DNA of 64,000 nt from NCBI GenBank assembly GCA_021464245.1, contig JADCRB010000016.1:14238350-14302349 (forward strand). The letters run 5' to 3'. The position numbers were made by a program, and so were the translations under genes. This DNA comes from Carallia brachiata (taxonomy: Eukaryota; Streptophyta; Magnoliopsida; Malpighiales; Rhizophoraceae). Positions 25,751 through 38,217 of this stretch are shown one piece after another; the stretch's first letter is position 1; each line of letters starts with the position of its first letter. The notes beneath the pieces are model-generated. The model saw only the letters and a program-made list of their open reading frames with translations. It was not told the DNA's origin and searched no databases.

Positions 25751-25938
25751 GGCAGATTGAGTCGGTTAATTGCGGTTTTAAAACTGCAAAACCGCCACCA
25801 ATCCACCTCTAGCGGTTTTCAAAAATTTAAAACCGTAGTTAATTTTTTTCTTACGGTTTTGACGGATATGGACAGGTTTGGTGTGGGGTGGGCGGTTTTT
25901 GGCGGGTTTGGCGGTTATTGAACAACCCTAGTGCTTAT
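21276..25938 (-). mobile_element. Near full-length hAT transposon
   Basis: The element runs from 21284 to 25930 (4,647 bp) and is flanked by a perfect 8-bp duplication GTGCTTAT (21276-21283 and 25931-25938), the length typical of hAT insertions. The termini are imperfect inverted repeats, TAGGAGTGTTC on the left and TAGGGTTGTTC when the right end is read inward. Subterminal regions on both sides (21300-21440 and 25755-25920) are packed with AACCGC/GCGGTT motifs, the kind of sites hAT transposases bind. The transposase frame lies on the minus strand. Position 25716-25746 is a TA microsatellite. The perfect duplication indicates a fairly recent insertion, although the transposase frame is broken. 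Confidence 0.92.
22309..24401 (-). pseudogene. hAT transposase, zinc-finger BED / RICESLEEPER-like, broken
   Basis: The frame starts with ATG at 24401. The first segment (24401 to about 23828) holds a BED-type zinc finger with CX2C and H-C ligands. Later segments hold the RNase H-like core including the VDNASSND acidic motif (about 23545) and the C-terminal hAT dimerisation region (22644-22309). Four lesions break it: a one-base deletion near 23828, an extra base in an A-run (plus-strand T-run 23656-23663), a frameshift near 22918, and an in-frame TAA at 22648. Apart from these the order and spacing are normal. The element therefore probably cannot move itself unless the lesions are sequence errors. 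Segment ends were set from visible family similarity. Confidence 0.88.
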
Positions 25939-27837
25939 GCTTTGGTCTGATCTTCAAGTGCTTCCTATTACGGGTATACAGAGATCGGATCAGACGATTA
26001 TAAAGAGTATTACATATCCAACCAGCTTTTAGTAGTTCCTCTAAAACTCAATTTGTAACAGATTCATCCATCGCCCCAAACTATTCAAAAAGACATGATG
26101 ATTGTAGATTGATTGTCGGTAATATGAGGCAATTTAAGGCATAAAAAAACCGAAAGGGTAGAAATAGTCAAGTTTGATGATACGTTGGTACTTGTTGCAA
26201 ACTGCCATGGGTGCGTATTCATGCTAGTAATGTATTATAACAGAAGGGGATCTCTTCTTGGCTGAAACATAGTGGAATTTATCAAAGCAGCAGCAGCATT
26301 TAGAATGGTAGCTTAGCATTACTATTTTACTACAATTGAAAAACAAAGTCTTCTAGTAACCTGTTGTTTGGGATAATACCAACATCAGGTGCTATTGTTA
26401 TCAATACATGCAAGCTGTATCCATGAGTCCATTTGCCATAATTGAGGTTACATTCTCAATTGTCCTTGCTTATGTCAATATGTGAGCTAGACTCGTTTGG
26501 GTGGCTATCCTTTTTGAGGACGGGACGTCTGCAACAGTTGTAAATTCTTTTTTCTTTTATTCCTTTTTTTTATGTGATTAAAAAAAAAAAAAAAAAGACC
26601 TCGGAGAAGCCATGATGGAGCCCTTTAGTGATGATAAAAGCTCTAGAAGTACTTTAGATGAAGTAAATCACATAAATGTCCTAAACTTTTTTAAATTTCT
26701 TTAATGGAGTCCTAAACTATTTTAAATTTTTAAAATAATTTTATAACTTTTGTATTGCTTTAGATGGTACTTTTTTTTTTTTTATCAAAAAAAAAGTACC
26801 CTTTTTTGGTACCGTTTTTGAATGACATGTGGCTAAATCGTTAAAAATATGTAGTTGTTATGATGAAATATGAATAAAAAAATTAAAAATTATGTAACAC
26901 AGTACGTATTTCACTCAAATTATCCAAAGTACTCTTTCATTAACCCTAATTTTTCTTTCAACCCCTAAGAAAAACCAAATCTAAACTAATCTCCTTGACA
27001 ATCTCCTCTCCTTTTTCTTTTAAATCTCTCGTCAAACCCAATCTAAACCCGAATTTAAATCTGGGAAGAGGGGGCTTTTGAGAGAGGATTGGAGTGGCGA
27101 GGGCCCAGCTACTCAAATTCTTGTGATAGAGGTTAATTTTGAATTTCAATTGAGAATTTCTTTAACAAGACTCGTAAAAATGCATGTCTATTTTTGTCAT
27201 CTCTTGTAACATAACTAATAAGCGATTAACTCCTCTCAAATTGTATTATCAAATTATTCTCAACTTAATTTGAAAAATGTGAGAATTCATGCGAGTTAAA
27301 CATAAGTTAAACATGATAATTTTCTGAGGTTAATGACGATACACGAGTAATTTGGATGAAATCTAAGAACAGTAATTTAGATTTAATAAAAAAAAGCAGT
27401 CAAATAAAACAAAGTTTATGTAAGGCAAACCATAACCTGAGATTCATTATTTATAAAAGCAAAATGATTTTGTGTCGTTTTCTCGTAAACTAATTTTTTT
27501 TTTTTTAAGACTAAGAATATTTATTTTTAGAATTTTAAGAGAGATTACAGCCGCCCCAAATTTCTCATAAGGTTTTTCTTTTTTCTTTTAATGTTTTTGA
27601 AAAATTGAAAAGAAATTGTTTTAAAATTTGAGAAGCCTCTCGTTTACCTTTCGAAAGCTTACTTTGTAAGCAAAAATAAAGGAAAAAAAATGAATACAGA
27701 ACGAAATAAAAATTGAAATCCCAATTAACTTTCACGATTCCTCGCCGAAGAATTTAGAAATTTCAGAACTTTTTCAATAATTGCCTTTCATAATCAATAA
27801 TTGTAATTTGAAAAAGCGGACGTGGCTGCAACCCCAA
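25939..27837. other. Intergenic between the hAT element and seipin
   Basis: AT-rich with several poly(A/T) runs (26580-26597, and 26770-26810 with an inverted GGTAC-containing pair). It must contain the seipin promoter and 5' UTR, but I cannot place a TATA box with confidence. No gene is supported; the 63-codon frame at 26958-27149 has no recognisable feature. Confidence 0.35.
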
Positions 27838-29997
27838 ATGGAACCACCGCGCCAAAACGACGCCGCCGATCGAAACGACGACGATGACTGCTTCCTCGAC
27901 GCGCTCGACGACTTCCCGTTTTACGATTGCGGCGACGTGCTCCAATCGGATCAACCCACCTCCGAGGCCACCGTTTCCAACCCTTCTTCTGATAATCGAT
28001 CGCCGGAAATTTCCTCTTCGGCCTCCTCTCTACGGCGCCGGCCGGTCCCTCGCCCCAGAGTCTCAGGCGCTCAATCCGATGAATCCAGTTCGGACCTGAC
28101 TCAAGTCCGTGACCCGAAAAACAGGTTTAGAGAGAAAAGGTACAAACTTCATGGGGATTTGAAGGAAAATGAGAAGAATTTGGAGGGTTCTGAGTCAACA
28201 CGGCCGAGTGTGAATCGGGTTGACCCAGTTGAGCTAGTGGGTCGTGGAGAGAAGAAAGAGGAATCCACCGTGACCACAGCGAATGAAGGAGGGGTCGGTG
28301 ATTCGGTGGACTCGGTGGCTGAACCGGGTGAATCGTCCTCTTCGAATTTACTTTTGTTTATGGCTGGATTGGTCGTTAAGGCAGTTGGGTTTCAGCTAAA
28401 TTTGCTTGTTAATTTCGTTAGGTTTCCAATTTGGATTTTGTATTGCTGTTACATGTTTTTAACGGATCCCTTTGGGTCCATTTGGCGTTGTAGAGGATGT
28501 TTGGTCCGAAAGTTGGGTTCTTTGTCGTCGAAAATGATTGTTGGGTCATTGAATTTAGACGAGCATCAAACAATATGGAAGCTCTTGCTGCGATTTGGGT
28601 GGGGATTGTTTTGGTCCATTTATGTTTGTGTCATCTTGTGCGGTTTGTTTGTGCTTTCTGTTGCGATTAGTGGGTTTTTTATGAGTTACTTTGTAGAAAA
28701 ACCAATGCAAATGAAGGAGGTTTTGAATTTGGATTATGCAAAAACCAGTCCGGTTGCATATGTACCGGTAATGTCATGTGATGGTGTTGGTTGTGGTGTG
28801 AATTGTAAAGAGAAGATTGGGAATTTAAAGAGATCACGGCAACGAGTTATACCACCTAATCACAAGTTGCAAGTAAATGTTCTCCTGACGTTGCCAGAGT
28901 CAGAGTACAACAGAAATCTTGGGATGTTTCAGGTACTACGTTCTTTAGTTAAGGAACTTGTGATGTAATTATTATTGGTATCAGGTTACAATTTCCTGGT
29001 ACTTGGGGGAGTGGCAACTACCTGCGATAAAATAATGATTTCTCTTCAAGAGTAGTTTTCATTTTCCAGAATGTCCCGGAACAACTGTGGCTACCTCAAT
29101 AGAACTTTTCGGGACAGGCTTTGGGTAAACGTAATAGTGACATAATGCAACATACATATTGATTGAAACATGACCATGAATTGTTTGGAAACATGACATG
29201 TCGTTTAGAAATTTAGACTATATGAGTCACCGCTGCTAAGAAGAATTGAAATTGGTTGTGTTGGCTTTAAACCTATATTGAGAACAAAGTGGGATGATCA
29301 ACTGATTCTATGTATTTAAGAAATATCCGGCAGTTTTGGCCCCTTCTACTTAAAATGCTGAGGATTAATGTTGATGACAGTTTTATCATTTGCATTTCCA
29401 CTTTGTTTTGGTGTTTAATGTCTCTGCTCGAAGAATTCTTGTCTTACTTGCATCATTGTTCATTTGAAGGTCCGGGTAGAGTTCCTTTCTGCAGATGGTA
29501 AAATTCTTTCCAGCAAAAGCTACCCATGCATGTTAAGATTCAAGAGCGAGCCTATACGCATGTTATTGACTTTCCTAAAGATTGCACCTCTTGTTGCTGG
29601 GTACATGTCTGAATCTCAAACTCTGGAATTGAAGATAAGGGGTTTCACTGAGAGAGATGTGCCTACTTCCTGCCTAAGGGTTACAATTGAACAACGAGCT
29701 GAATTCCGTGCTGGTGCTGGGATCCCTGAAATATATGATGCATCACTTGTATTGGAGTCCGAACTTCCTTTTTTAAAAAGAATGTTGTGGTGCTGGAAGA
29801 AAACCGTGTTTGTATGGATCAGCTTGCTGACATTTTTGATGGAGTTGATGTTTGTTCTAATATGTTGTAGACCTTTAATTATTCCAAGACCAAGGCCCAG
29901 GGATGCTACTGCTATCACAACTCTTATTCAAACAGTGTCCCAGAGCACAGTTGATGCTGAGATGTATATGGACTTTGACAATGGTGTGAAAGATTGA
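27838..29997 (+). CDS. Seipin (SEIPIN2/SEIPIN3-type)
   Basis: An ER membrane protein that acts at ER-lipid droplet contacts and shapes droplet number and size. There are two exons, 27838-28932 and 29470-29997, joined phase 0 across a 537-bp GT-AG intron (CAG|GTACTA and AAG|GTCCGG), giving 540 aa. I chose the ATG at 27838 because the protein then starts MEPPRQND and soon reaches FLDALDDFPFYDC, a signature of the long plant seipins. Residues 30 to about 165 are hydrophilic and acidic/Ser-rich. Hydrophobic stretches lie at about 170-215 and 256-282. The conserved lumenal seipin domain follows and spans the splice site, and a last helix lies at about 471-497 before a short cytosolic tail. The long N-terminus separates it from the short SEIPIN1 type; ortholog number is not decided. 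The gene looks intact. Confidence 0.95.
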
Positions 29998-32900
29998 ATG
30001 TCAGGATTCTATACTTCAGCATTTTAACATATACAGTCATGTTAGGTATGGCACCCTAACTTTTTAGTTTTCCATCAATTTTTTAATTTTTTTGATCCTT
30101 TTTACAGGTTGTATACATCGATCATTATGTAATGTGCAATTCACCCATTGAATGGACTAATTCTAACATTCAAGTGTTACAAGCTGGTCTTCCATCAGTT
30201 TTTGAGAGAGTGTGAGTGAATGAGTGAGAGATATTTCTTAGTCTTCCTAAGGCAGTAAATTTGGTGGGATTTGAACATTTAATTTGAAATTCCCTTGGAC
30301 ATTCATGTTGTATATATATTTTTACCTTGTATACCCGTAGGTCCAGCAATTAAATTATAAACCATTACTTGCATCACCTTCTAACGGCCAGTCACTGGCC
30401 CCTGTAGGCCAGTTTATAAAATATCCTGCTGTGTCCTCAACGGATTTGTGCTCAGAAGGCAACATGATATCCCTGCATGCAAATTCTGTGCACCACATTC
30501 TTCCTTTACAAACTGCTGACGAACTTGTTTCTTAAGATTGCCTTTCTTATTTTTTCTGACTATTATAACTCTCCTGGCTTCTACTCGAAATATAAATTGT
30601 TATGAATCTTTGCGACTTCGCAGTGGAAAATTTTATTGATGACATTTAGAGACTGTTTTGAGGAAGCTCCTAACTGGTAAAAATTTTATGGGGAGCTTCC
30701 ATTGATTGCTTTGTACCCCAGCCAATATTCTTCGTTGTGCAGGCTACGTCAATAGATTGATTGAGAATTTGAATTGTCTCCAACATTGCATGGATCTATA
30801 CACTAAAACACAGACACCCACACACACACACACGCGCGCGCGCGCGCGCACACACACATGATTTCACTTTAAACCAGGGCAGAAAATTCCCCCTTTGCAT
30901 CATTTCTCCTGTCCCTTTAAGCTGTTATTACAGAAGCTTTAGAAGGTTGTAGAGTGTCTCAAATTGCTTATTAGGTTTAAGGACCAATTATATTCACATT
31001 TAATTCTCTCCCCTTTTTAACGTCTTCATGGTTAATGCTCACATTTGATGAACAAAGGTTTCATGCAACCCACTTAACTTGCTGGCTGCTGTTTTTTCAT
31101 CAAGGTGACAAATTTGAAGCCATGCTCATAGAGTTTGCTGGCTATTTAAAGCCTCCTCTTGCTTGGTGATCAGGCAATGAAGTCATTGGAGTTCTTCTTC
31201 CCATGGGCTGTCACCTAGCAGTCTAGGGTGGATGTGATTGGGCTTGGTTTCAGTCTATTCCCGATTGAAACTGGCAATTTCCATTTGTGGGGAAAGAAGA
31301 ACTGGAATTGAACGGCAGTTTGGTTGCAGTCTCAGTTACATTTCGGTCAGAGTCAACAATTCCCAGTTATGAGTACTTTTGGTTAAGGTTTCAATTCAGT
31401 AATGTTTGGGTTCTTGGTTTGGTGCAGGCCCAATTCTTTACTTCGGACGGCGTAGTTTTATGTGTAATTACTAATTATTATACTTGTTTGAATTATCACC
31501 TAATATTTGATTGAGATTGGGCAAATATTCTAAGATGACACTTGCAGAGATCCAATGCTACAAACAAAAACTATTCAGAAGCCCCAAAATCCAAATATCT
31601 AGAAATCCTGTTTTCTTTCTGGAACTGCATGGGTTAATTTTGTCAAAGTTAGCCGCAAACAAAAGATCCAGAAATCCTATAACTACAAAAATCAATAAAA
31701 AAAAAAATCATTAAACGAAAAAGGAAAAGATTTTTAGAAATTAATCAAAGCAACATGGTTCTGATCTGGAACCTAAGAACAACAGAAAAACAAGCAAACC
31801 CACCAAACTGAAGCAAAAAATCCATGAGGGGGAATGCAAGAAAAATCATGAAAGAAAGACTAGAAAACTGAGGAAATGACTGACACAACCGATGTCCAAC
31901 AATAAAACCTAGAATGAAAGGACAAGGCAAAGAAACGATGTAATGAGCAATAGGGAAATTAGTGTAAGGACTTCTAAGGGAAGAAGGCTGGGAATGAGAG
32001 AATCGTAAAAGGAAGAGTGGAGCGGCAAAGATGTGGTTCTGTAAGGGGAGCACAAAATGAGTTTGAGGTTAAAAACTTAAAATCTTTGCCATTTATATTA
32101 TGACTTAAATAACACACAAAACAAAACAAGCCTTAAATAATACTTTAAACAAGTATCTAATTATACCTTTATTAAGTTTATTAAGATGTAATTGAACGGT
32201 TTACGAATTTAAAAGAATTGAAACTATTTTTATTCAGACTTAATTTGTAAATAAATGAGTTTTAAATTGAGGTTTGATTGTTTTTGTTTTGGCTAAATAA
32301 ACGAACCATAGTTCGTTACAGGACAACAGACGAAAATAAATAAATAAATAAAAAAAAAAAAAAGAAAGGAAAAAGTCATAACAAATAGACATTGGGACAC
32401 TTATTCAACGGAGATACAACAATGGTAAACCGCCGGATAAAGTAAATCAAATCAATGATAAATTGTCAATAGTCTTGTATAATTAAATAAAATTTTCTAA
32501 TAAAATTCTAAATAATGCAAAATTTTCTTCTAGATTCTTCCTTAAATCTGCTGCAGTATGCTTACTAACCATAAAATCATGTGATTTTATGCAAGATTTC
32601 TGGGTTCACATGCATGAATCACGGTAGGCTCTTATCCATTTTCAGATAAGGCGGCACACGTTCATGTGTACATTCTTTCTCCAAGTTCCACGGGAGTTGG
32701 AAGAAAAAGTGCGTTTCTCATACTATTCTGCTATCCTGTCTGTCAAAATATTCACATAGTAATGGCTATTTTCTTGCTATTCTTCGCCTTTTACAAATTT
32801 GTTGGTTTCACATGGCAGTGTATAACTTAAAAAATAGATATTTTAAACAACAAGGAGGGCTACAATCAGAGAGACTAGAAATAAAAGTAAGTAGCATGAG

Positions 32901-33985
32901 GTCATGTATTATTGTTTTTGAACAACATGAGGTTATGTATTATGAATCTCTATTAAGTTGCTCAGTAAAATTATATGTACGTTTTATCTCAAACTTAGAT
33001 GAGAGGTTGGTAATTTTTAGTGAGTATCATAGAGTTTATTCTTTTATAAATTTGATATAGCAATTCATCTCATATGTTTAACGTAATCTTTTTTAATGAG
33101 TTTATAATAATCTACTCTTCCAATTTAGCCAGTAGAAATAAAGGTGGACGCGAAAGAATTTTATGTGTGAAAGCCTAGTTTGTATGTATGATTCAGAGTT
33201 GAAAAAAAAAAAAAAAAGGGAAAAAGCATGGATCTTGTGTGACAATAAGGCGATAAGCACAATGAGACTAATGGGTTTAGATTTATAAAAAAATTAAGGC
33301 TTCAATGTTTTGAATTTTGGTTTTCAATGGTATAATTAAGGTCCTAGAACTCGTTGCTAATTGTCAGAAGAAAAAACCAACTTGGCAATGTAATGAAAAG
33401 ATAAAAGCGTTTATGGATGGGATGGGAAGGGTTGCCCTGCATATATATCATTCAATCAGCGCAAGCCATAACATCAAAGATTGGCGCCCGAACATTGTAG
33501 TCAAATGTCAACTGACGTGGTAAAGTGATCGGTTTACGATAAAATATATCTGTTTTGATATTTTAAATAAAAATTATTATTTTAAAAAAATATTTCTCAA
33601 AAAAAATTTTAGAGACATGTTAAATTTATACTTTAAGTTATATGATAACATTTATCTAAGTTTATATTTTAATCTTTGTTTTTAATTTTATTATTTCATA
33701 TTTTATTAACGTTGTTTGTATTTTGTTTATAATCGATTACATTTTCTGGTTTGAATCGGACTGCACATCTGAGCTCGCACCTTGAGGTCCGAAACAGGGC
33801 ATAAGCCATAATAGAAAATCAAAGAAGTGAAAACAGACAATAACTGAGGTACCTTTATTTTCATCATTAACGACACAAAGCTTGTGGATTACAAAAACTC
33901 CCCCTTCTGGTCTAGACCAGCTACATGTGCTATATATTTATCTTTCACTAGCAGGTAAAGCAGAGGATAGCATATCAGATTCGTG
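29998..33985. other. Intergenic between seipin and NIP (convergent)
   Basis: Both neighbours end into this stretch, so it holds two 3' ends and no required promoter. It contains a CA/CG/CA alternating tract at 30819-30860 and several poly(A/T) runs. The minus-strand frame 31745-32053 (102 codons, very hydrophobic) and other short frames show no recognisable family, so I do not call them. Confidence 0.4.
30819..30860. repeat. (CA)n(CG)n(CA)n alternating purine-pyrimidine tract
   Basis: About 42 bp of strictly alternating pyrimidine-purine steps with a CG-repeat core of about 16 bp between two CA runs. This composition favours Z-DNA. It lies about 0.8 kb downstream of the seipin stop codon. 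Confidence 0.85.
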
Positions 33986-36688
33986 TCAACCGCGTTCTTT
34001 GCTTCTCAGAAACGATGCACTCTTGGTGATCTCTCGCAGTGGCTTGTCTGTATACCTGATCATATTGTACACCCATGCCCCTGCCTGAGCTCCGAGGATT
34101 GGTGCAGCAATAAATATCCATATCCCTTTGTATTTGTTTGACACAATTGCTGGCCCCAAGCTTCTTGCTGGGTTCATTGATGCCCCAGAAATTGGCCTGC
34201 ATAACAGCATAGGGATTCCAAAAAAGGGCAATTCAGTTCATGAGACTGTTACTTGTTAAAGTCTGAAAAAAGGTTGATATAGACAGTCATCTTTCTATAT
34301 TTTTAGGCGACGAGGTTGTCTCGAACATAAGGATTACTAAATAATTATGCAAGTTGAAAAATTCTATCTGGTTACTTGTACTACTTAACAATTATTAAGC
34401 AAGGACTATCTATACTTTACTATCTATATTAGCATAGAATAGTTTTGCACCACTTGGCCACTGCAAGTTTAATCATTAATTTCTTTGGTCCTAAAAGAAT
34501 TTTCTGCAGTTGACCCAAAAAAAAAAAGAATTGTCTGTAGTTAACCAATCATAAAATTGGGTCATGTGTTTCATCATCAGTCAATTATTTGGGTAACCTT
34601 GATCACTTCTCGGTCAAAGGTTGAATCGAACACTACTTAATAATTGCTTTATATGATCGATTTAGTCACCTTAGGATAACGTGTAAATATAAAGATTGTG
34701 TTAAGTTTAATACCCTGCAAACATCACATTAAGTAGTACTGTTGCTCCAACGGCAAGTCCGGCGAGTTCACCAATCTGCATAAATAATAATACAAGCAAC
34801 GGAATGATTCAAGAGGTAACATATCACAATCAACGCCAATAAATATATGATTTATTATTATTATTGTTATTATTATTATTTTTCAATTCAAAGACTTTGT
34901 TTAGTATATCTTAAAGACCTCGGATCGGATAAAAAATAAAAGACCAGAGACCCAAAAAAAAAAAAAAACAAAAAGAATTTGACCAATTAATCAGCCAACC
35001 CCCTGAGTTAATTATATCCATGGTGATTATAAAATTGACATCTAACTGAATATGAGAATAGAGTTTAATATACGTTAATCCGAATAGTAGGAGCTCACTT
35101 TTTCTTAAATAAAGTCTCATATATAGAAAAAATAGGCACTGTAAAAATTTTTTCTCACTTGTGGGTTCTCCCTAATTCAATTCTAAATTAATTGAAATTT
35201 AATGTGACTTTGGAGGAGGTTTAAGAAAAAAAAATGAAAAAAAAAATGGGAATAGGGGATTGACAGGAACTTACAGCTCGGGCATCGGTGCTGACACCGG
35301 ATATGACAAACATGAGGTAGAATGTGATGATGAACTCAACTACAAAGGATTGCATGTCTGACCCAGACGGCAAGGTTCCTGTGAATCGATCTTGCTCCCC
35401 TTGGAATAGTAATCTAATTGTTCCAGCGGCCAGTGTTGCTCCAATCACTTGGCATCCTACATAAAATGGCACCTAAAAGAGAGAAAAATATCAGAAAACC
35501 TACCATACCCATCTGTTGTTCCAGAATGGTTCAACAACTCATGAAATTTGGTGTTGTAATGGTATGAACAGATTCTGTAACATTTTTAAGTCTTGGCCTT
35601 ACATACATGGGACTAGACCAAAATTTTGAAACTTTCATTATTTCAGTTTTAGCAAATTCATTGCAATGACACTATCAAGAGTCTAAATTGGGTTTACTCA
35701 ATATTTTCTCACTGGATGGTTGCTGTTCATTGTACAGTGAATTGCAATTATATTGTAAGCTAGGCAATTTGAGACAAAATTTTGGATATCAAATCATCTC
35801 TGTCTGATATCATTTGACAAGGATTTTGTCCGCTTGCAATCTGCCAATTATCAAAAGGCCTCATGGAATCCTCTGTAAACTTCTAAATTGGAAAAGCATA
35901 TCAAATACGCAGCTGACAAGAAGTTTGACAAAACGAAAGAGCCACTCCACAATGTGAAATGTGGGCATTTCTTGCACATTAACATTTGATCGATATGTAA
36001 ACATTTCACCCTTTTTTTTTTTATTTTTTTCCAACAATTCGGTTAAATGGGTTTCTCACCTGTTTCCATGGGAATCTTTTGCAGGTGGCAAAGGCAAGGG
36101 TAACAGCTGGGTTGAAATGGGCGCCAGAGATGTGGCCAACAGAGTAAACCAGAACCATCACAGCCAAACCCCAGACTATAGATATTCCTGGAACTGTCAC
36201 CACCTTGTTAAAGTTCAGTTCACTGCCACCGACGAACAGCCGGCAAATATCAGGAAGTACGTCCCAAACAGCTCTGCTATCAACTGCATATCAAAAAATT
36301 TCATCAAGATCTATAGATCAGAGCTAATTTCCTATAATCAAATAAAAGTCAACCACTTCCATTTCAAGTAAACAAGTGTCATACAATTCTATTAAAGTCT
36401 GATCTTTTGCAGTTAAATCATCTGCTCTCAGAGAATAACCAATGGTGGCTATATGTAAAAAGAAACTAAAGACAATTTCCGTTTGCGCTTTGAGTTCAAA
36501 ATTTCATAGAAAAAGAGAAAAGTCTGTGGGTAGAAACTGTGAAGAAGGAAATTGAAAGGATTAGTTACCTTTTGCACGAAAGGCACAGAGAAGTTGGAGA
36601 TTGGATCTTTGGATGCACTGGGTGAAGGAACATCAACTTTAACATCAAGACAGACTGCATTGGGATTATGCTCTGAGGTATCCGCCAT
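33986..36688 (-). CDS. NIP: NIP-type aquaporin (NOD26-like intrinsic protein) with a frameshift
   Basis: A channel of the plasma or internal membranes; NIP subgroup I members carry water, glycerol and metalloids such as arsenite. Five exons: 36688-36569, 36283-36060, 35472-35275, 34775-34714 and 34196-33986, all with GT-AG borders. Exon phases and lengths match the family, and the full protein would be about 271 aa. The two pore motifs are HFNPAV (about residue 97) and SMNPAR (about residue 210). The helix-2 Trp and the Arg of the second motif agree with the subgroup I selectivity filter (W-V-A-R), and the C-tail has conserved Ser. Exon 2 is 224 bp instead of the 225 needed for phase 0 at both ends: near 36219 one base is missing, so the frame hits TGA right after GCSSVAVN. 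Either the gene is knocked out or the base call is wrong; everything else is intact. Confidence 0.88.
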
Positions 36689-36850
36689 CAAAATAGTTTT
36701 TTGTTTCCCTTGGACTCGACAAGAACACAAACACAAAAAACTGATGTGGGCAGAGAAGAACAAAAGATAAGTACTTTATGAACTTATTTGATTGCTTAGC
36801 CTTGTCCTCCACCTATGGAGCTTGCAAGAAAACAAGAAAGGCATGTCCAA

Positions 36851-36860
36851 CTTATATAGA
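36851..36860 (-). promoter_or_regulatory. TATA box of the NIP gene
   Basis: On the minus strand the sequence reads TCTATATAAG, about 165 bp upstream of the NIP start codon (36688). That leaves room for a transcription start near 36825 and a 5' UTR of about 135 bp. Position and match are good; it is not experimentally supported. Confidence 0.6.
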
Positions 36861-36861
36861 C

Positions 36862-38217
36862 AGACATGGGTGCTGAAAAATCCAAAAGTTTAGAGGGTGA
36901 GAGAGAGGGGACAGAGATTGAAGGCTAATTCAGCTGCTAAGTTTGACCTGTCTGTCTTTTCTAAGAAAAATATTACATATTATTACTTCAAGTTATTTAA
37001 CTATAAATCCAACTATTTATATTTTCTTTACGTATTATTATTATGTGTTATATTTATTTTAATAAAATTGTGCATTTTAAAAATTTCTTTTAATTATTTG
37101 ATAACAAGTTCGGTAGTTCAAAAATCTTAAAATATTAATCAACAGCATCTAAAACACTCGAAACTACATTTTGTGAACTATATGAATTCTCAAATTAGTT
37201 ACCCAAACAAGGGCCATAACATAACCCATATGTTGTCACAATTAGCAGCTTGTTGCTAACGGTTTAACTAATTTCTGCTCTTATCATTGCAATTTTTGGA
37301 AAATTTTAAATTATCGTTACAGTTTTATTTCATTTTAAGGGTCAAACTGATACAAGATTGATATATGCTTGTACTTGTAAATAACACAAACTTTTTATTT
37401 AACCCTTCTATTTGAATTAAGTTGCCGTTTTGTCCTTGTCCATTTTTTCGTCCTATCATTTTGCCGTCACATGCATACTTGTATCTTTGAAGATCGTTTT
37501 CACATTTGGTATTGTGAACAAATTAAAGAAATGCATTGAAGTCTGCAAAAACTACCCACCTCATCTCACGAATCGCGATATAAAGGGCCTTGGTGACCTT
37601 TTATGTCAATGCCAAGTCCTACTGTCCTATTCAGTATCCCCTATTAATTAAGTCTCATTATTTTGCGTAATTCCGTGCTGTAAATGCATGGCCAATTGGC
37701 CAATTATGGATAAAACTCAAAACAGGACAAATTCCTTTTGTTAGTTACAGCACCACGTTAATTTGTTCCAATCCATCAAGCAATTACTAATTTTGACAAA
37801 AGTGATTAATATATAAAAAAATCACTAATTTTATTTAAAATAATAAATTTATATCAACTTTAAAAATTAATAATTTATTCTTATTTAAATTTTTTTTAAC
37901 AAATCCAGTGCGCATTAATTTCATTTAAACAAAACCGGTCAATTTTAATAACTGATTTATTAGAATACGTATATTTTGATAATATGATAATCATATACGT
38001 TAGTTTCATATTATCGAAATAAATAAATCTATTAAAACAATTTCACAATGTGTTAGATTTGTTACAAAAAAATTTAAAGAAAAATAAACTGTTATTTTTT
38101 AAAATTCGTACTAAATTTATTATTTTAAGTAAAATTAATAATATTTTTTATATTAACCCTAAACTTTACCTTGACAAATTATTGTGCCTCGTCTCTGCAA
38201 ACTCCCTATCACCTGTG
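36862..38217. other. Intergenic upstream of NIP
   Basis: AT-rich sequence expected to contain further NIP promoter elements, with a GA-rich stretch (36897-36915). Short plus-strand frames (36897-37130 and 37430-37651) have no recognisable features. No gene is supported. Confidence 0.4.

Noticed and set aside
31745..32053. Hydrophobic 102-codon minus-strand frame
   Set aside because: It could pass for a membrane protein, but I see no conserved motif and no splice or promoter context; hydrophobic frames arise easily from T-rich antisense sequence.
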